Assembly: GCA_034430175.1 (NCBI GenBank) | Contig: DAOUFI010000007.1 | Span: 111,912-175,911, forward strand | Origin: UBA6107 sp034430175 | GTDB lineage: Bacteria; Chloroflexota; Anaerolineae; Anaerolineales; Anaerolineaceae | DNA: 64,000 nt | Direction: 5' to 3' | In this document: piece by piece, positions 61,196 to 64,000 of the stretch | How positions within the stretch are numbered: the stretch's first letter is position 1 | Layout: each line of letters starts with the position of its first letter | Notes under the pieces: generated by a model | What the model saw: only the letters and a program-made list of their open reading frames with translations | Databases searched by the model: none | What the model was told of the DNA's origin: nothing | Position numbers and translations under genes: made by a program

Positions 61196-63061
61196 TTATT
61201 GTTTCTTCTTGGGCGTCGGTTCAGGTGTGGGGATACCTTCCGTGCCGGGTCCGTATTGAATGACGGCTTGCCATGGTACATACGTGGTGACGAAGACGTC
61301 ATGGATGATCACTTTGCCGTTGAGGGTGACCGTGCGTTCAAAGCGAACCGTCGCGCCCTGGGCGGCGTATTCCACCTGCTTCTTCTCGCCGGCGGCGAGT
61401 TCGGGGTTCTGGACATAGAGCGTATCCGGCGGATCGACGATATTGGTAATGACCGGTTGGGTGATGTTCACCTTCCGCCCATCACTGGTGGAATAGAACT
61501 TCCAGGTCAGCGAGTAATTGGCAGTATTGATCCATGTTTCCATTAATAACCAGTAGGGGGTGTCGTTGACGAATTTAAAATCCACCAGCGGCACAAAGAC
61601 CGTGGCATCCATACCTGCTAGTGAATCGTCATGGCCGGTGGCGTCCTGTTCGTAATACTTCACCCGATATGAATGGGCGTGACGCTCGGTGATGGGGAGA
61701 CCGGAGTAAAGCACGGTGCGAAAAAGGGTGGTGCTCACCTGGCAAATACCCCCGCCCACGCCCTGGATGGTTTCATCGCCCAGGATGATCGGGGCTTCCG
61801 CGTAACCGTTATCCAGGGTGATGTCCCCCAGAATCTCAGCCATGGATACTTCTTCACCCGGCGCGATCAACAGACCTTTGAATTGCTCAGCACCGGTGAT
61901 GATATTTTGTACACGATCGCTGGAAGAACCGCGGAAGTAGGTGGTCTGTGCCGAGATCAGCTCGGTGATTCCCAGTTCCGCTCCAGTAGCAGTATCGGTT
62001 ACTGGCGGTGGAGTGAGGGTAAGCGCGAGGTCAACTGTGTGGTTCCCCGCCAGCAACGCGTCGTTAATGGCAGCGATTGAGTTGTTGATATCCAGGGCGC
62101 GGCCAATCACGGCTGATTTGTAGAGTTCCAGTTGGTGGGTATCATCGTTAAAGATAAAGCGTGCGTTTTTCGATTGAAGCAGTACGTCCTCTTCAATGGA
62201 TTGGAGGTAACCGATCATCATGGGGCGGTTGACCTCAACGGTCACTTTCGAAATATCACCGTTCTTGACAACAGTAAACGAGAGCATTTTTGCCAGGTCG
62301 ATCGGTTGAATCTTCCAAGGACCAACCGGATCGGACTGACCATCCGGTAGTTTCAACTTCAGTGGCTGGCTGAGAATTTCTTTTACCTGTTCGCCCTGCT
62401 GGGAAACATCAAGCACTTCCGGCTGCTCTTCAATAACATTCAGGTCAATAACTCCGTCTTCGACCTTCTGCAAATGTGCAGAGATGCTTTTCAATGAGCT
62501 AGCGACATCCAGAATGCGTCCGGGCTGACCATCCGTAATGACCACCTGGGACTGTTCGATTTTCAGACCGGCGTTTTTCACGGGTTGGTTGATCTCTACG
62601 GTAAGGGCTGTCAGGTATTGCACGGTTACTTCTTCATCGAAATGAAAGGTGGGACTGGCAGAATAACCGAAAAACAATGAAGCCAGCATATCGGTTACCC
62701 TGTTTACGAGGGAGCCAGAGCGACCGATCTGGTAAGCATTGACTGCTGAAGCGCCAGGATCAAGGCAGATGCCCAGTTGAGCCGGGGTGGCGATCCAGGT
62801 CTTTTCGCCATCTCGAAGGACAATATGTCCTGATTGCGGGAAGGAATAGGTGGTGGAGATTACCTGGGCTGCCTGACCAATGGATAATCCGCCAAGCGGT
62901 TCGCCGTTAAGTTTGACGCCGGGTAGGATGCGGTTATGATAGAGGCCGAGGATGGCCAGGTTGAAGAACAAAACCAGCACAATGATCGTTCCGCAGCCGA
63001 GAACAATGGCAGAGAAGATCTGGCGGGCCAGCGACAAATTGGCAGAAGAATGCGATTTCAT
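61196..63061 (-). CDS. VanW-family protein with peptidoglycan-binding repeats
   Basis: Envelope protein of 621 residues: N-terminal membrane segment (about 14-36), two PG_binding_4-like modules (about 65-370), a VanW domain (about 385-510; GVGGGICQVSTTLFRTVLYSGLPITERHAHSYRV by position near 435-470) and a G5-like C-terminal module (about 540-600). VanW occurs in some vancomycin-resistance clusters, but VanW proteins of this size are common housekeeping surface proteins. A minus-strand TATAAT at 63070-63075 lies 8 bases before the ATG with no ribosome binding site. Confidence 0.88.
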   Translation of the reverse strand: MKSHSSANLSLARQIFSAIVLGCGTIIVLVLFFNLAILGLYHNRILPGVKLNGEPLGGLSIGQAAQVISTTYSFPQSGHIVLRDGEKTWIATPAQLGICLDPGASAVNAYQIGRSGSLVNRVTDMLASLFFGYSASPTFHFDEEVTVQYLTALTVEINQPVKNAGLKIEQSQVVITDGQPGRILDVASSLKSISAHLQKVEDGVIDLNVIEEQPEVLDVSQQGEQVKEILSQPLKLKLPDGQSDPVGPWKIQPIDLAKMLSFTVVKNGDISKVTVEVNRPMMIGYLQSIEEDVLLQSKNARFIFNDDTHQLELYKSAVIGRALDINNSIAAINDALLAGNHTVDLALTLTPPPVTDTATGAELGITELISAQTTYFRGSSSDRVQNIITGAEQFKGLLIAPGEEVSMAEILGDITLDNGYAEAPIILGDETIQGVGGGICQVSTTLFRTVLYSGLPITERHAHSYRVKYYEQDATGHDDSLAGMDATVFVPLVDFKFVNDTPYWLLMETWINTANYSLTWKFYSTSDGRKVNITQPVITNIVDPPDTLYVQNPELAAGEKKQVEYAAQGATVRFERTVTLNGKVIIHDVFVTTYVPWQAVIQYGPGTEGIPTPEPTPKKKQ

Positions 63062-63175
63062 TAGGGTGAATTATATCATCGCGTCTTTCGATAAATTTTT
63101 ATTATATGTAGGAGACGAGAGAGGGGCAGAAATGGTTCCGATTACACCAATTTTCAGCAATTTTCGAATTTACCC

Positions 63176-63203
63176 TTGACACAGGTTAACGAACGAGTAT
63201 AAT
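63176..63203 (+). promoter_or_regulatory. rRNA promoter P1
   Basis: TTGACA, 16-base spacer, TATAAT: a consensus promoter about 490 bases upstream of the 16S start. It is followed after about 110 bases by an intrinsic-terminator hairpin. Confidence 0.85.
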
Positions 63204-63232
63204 CTGCACCTGTTCGTTGCAAGAGCAAGTCT

Positions 63233-63255
63233 GATCTCGCCGGAGACGGCAGATC
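63233..63255 (+). promoter_or_regulatory. Stem-loop repeat in leader unit 1
   Basis: GATCT-C-GCC-GGAGAC-GGC-AGATC folds into an 8-pair stem with one bulge. A related 23-mer recurs 182 bases downstream in the second unit. Position resembles a boxB-like antitermination element, which is inference. Confidence 0.5.
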
Positions 63256-63313
63256 CATGAAAATCCAATACCAGACTTCCGACTAGCAACAATGGCCGTA
63301 GTGCCGAAAGAGT

Positions 63314-63349
63314 ACCGATGTCGTGAATCAAAAGAGACATCGGTTTTTT
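63314..63349 (+). terminator. Terminator-like hairpin T1 between P1 and P2
   Basis: ACCGATGTC, 13-base loop, GACATCGGT, then a run of six T including the last stem base. It would end P1 transcripts unless antitermination occurs. Confidence 0.8.
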
Positions 63350-63364
63350 ATCGGTAAAAAGCCC

Positions 63365-63393
63365 TTGACAAGCCTTAGTGAAGCGAGTAGAAT
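63365..63393 (+). promoter_or_regulatory. rRNA promoter P2
   Basis: TTGACA, 17-base spacer, TAGAAT; 189 bases after P1. Confidence 0.8.
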
Positions 63394-63414
63394 TCAAGTC
63401 CCAATTGAGTTGAA

Positions 63415-63437
63415 GATTTCGCCGAAAAAAGCAGATC
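63415..63437 (+). promoter_or_regulatory. Stem-loop repeat in leader unit 2
   Basis: GATTTCGCCG-AAAAAA-GCAGATC: same 23-base length and outer sequence as the unit 1 element, with weaker internal pairing. Confidence 0.45.
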
Positions 63438-63499
63438 GATAACAAGATTGAACAACGCAAAGGCTTGAGGACAACTCGCAAAGCAACTTGCAAAACAGG

Positions 63500-63536
63500 C
63501 CGATGGAGTTTTAAAGAAACCATCGGTAATTTTTTT
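63500..63536 (+). terminator. Terminator-like hairpin T2 between P2 and P3
   Basis: CCGATGG, 13-base loop, CCATCGG, TAAT then T tract (seven T). The stem shares CCGATG/CATCGG with T1, indicating that the two units derive from a duplication. Confidence 0.8.
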
Positions 63537-63545
63537 GCGAAAGTC

Positions 63546-63575
63546 TTGACAAGAAACGGTCAATGCGGGTAAAAT
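63546..63575 (+). promoter_or_regulatory. rRNA promoter P3
   Basis: TTGACA, 18-base spacer, TAAAAT; the promoter nearest to 16S rRNA, with no terminator between it and the gene. Confidence 0.78.
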
Positions 63576-63597
63576 CTGGCCCTTGGTAAAGACAGAA

Positions 63598-63610
63598 CCT
63601 TAACAACTGA
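63598..63610 (+). promoter_or_regulatory. boxA-like antitermination motif
   Basis: CCTTAACAACTGA resembles the E. coli boxA core CTTTAACAATTTA in the rRNA leader. It lies between P3 and 16S. Confidence 0.4.
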
Positions 63611-63691
63611 AGAGTGATAGGAAGAAGACGAAACCCTGTCGATTCATGCAATACCCAGATCCGTAACTTACACCTGAAAAGGTGAAAAAAT

Positions 63692-64000
<309 letters not shown>

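Noticed and set aside
61196..63061. VanW gene as part of a glycopeptide-resistance cluster
   Set aside because: No vanH, vanA or vanX homologues are nearby, and large VanW proteins with binding modules are ordinary surface proteins.

Overview
The window reads as a contiguous piece of a bacterial chromosome, most probably from Chloroflexota, class Anaerolineae. The basis is the gene set: an archaeal-style HMG-CoA synthase next to a class II HMG-CoA reductase and a thiolase homologue, a FMN-riboswitch-controlled RibXY-type transporter, Pro/Thr-linker surface proteins, a BTAD-type regulator, a bacterial translin homologue and a 16S rRNA 5' end of Anaerolineae-like appearance. The placement rests on recall of these families, not on a search.

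Layout. 1-6.2 kb: sbcD (cut by the window edge), a CNNM/CorC-type membrane protein, sbcC and a glycosyltransferase, tightly packed. 6.4-9.9 kb: mevalonate operon on the minus strand (reductase, synthase, thiolase homologue). 10-16.7 kb: a small putative zincin, a membrane-anchored Mrr-like nuclease, and a minus-strand run of hydrolase, CAAX-like protease, acetyltransferase, transglutaminase-like and phospholipase-C-like genes, a 56-residue membrane protein and a molybdopterin oxidoreductase. 16.9-20.4 kb: GAF histidine kinase, methyltransferase, holB. 20.4-23.2 kb: riboflavin-type ABC transporter behind an FMN riboswitch. 23.3-27.2 kb: NfeD/stomatin pair, RimI-like acetyltransferase, a SWIM mini-protein with a terminator-ended leader, a TSUP permease and a small membrane protein. 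27.2-31.9 kb: GntR-controlled ABC module with a palindromic operator, tRNA-Ser(CGA), a beta-CASP nuclease and RNase D. 32-37.2 kb: two-component system (kinase with a frameshift), a membrane protein behind repeated operator-like boxes, phosphatase, nucleoside phosphorylase, LysM protein. 37.3-42.9 kb: lipoprotein, ssb, DUF3467, translin homologue, nadK, B-box membrane protein, recN. 43-49 kb: a giant BTAD/NTPase/TPR regulator and mutS2. 49-51 kb: AmrS-type radical SAM protein, a 29-residue membrane peptide and a DinB-like protein. 51.3-56.4 kb: five-gene MacB-like exporter operon containing a large secreted repeat protein. 56.5-59.3 kb: hutU and two related membrane proteins. 59.4-63.1 kb: LytR-CpsA-Psr protein, Trm112-like protein, VanW protein. 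63.1-64 kb: three tandem rRNA promoters, the first two each followed by an intrinsic-terminator hairpin, then the start of 16S rRNA.

Genome maintenance recurs (sbcCD, holB, ssb, recN, mutS2), as do cell-surface and transport functions. No CRISPR array, insertion sequence or prophage was recognised. The strongest observations are the promoter-terminator units before the 16S gene, the FMN riboswitch transporter with a corrected start, the thiolase homologue lacking its catalytic residues, the GntR operator, a short terminator-ended leader before the SWIM gene, and several genes whose -10 element lies only 6-8 bases before the start codon, suggesting leaderless mRNAs.
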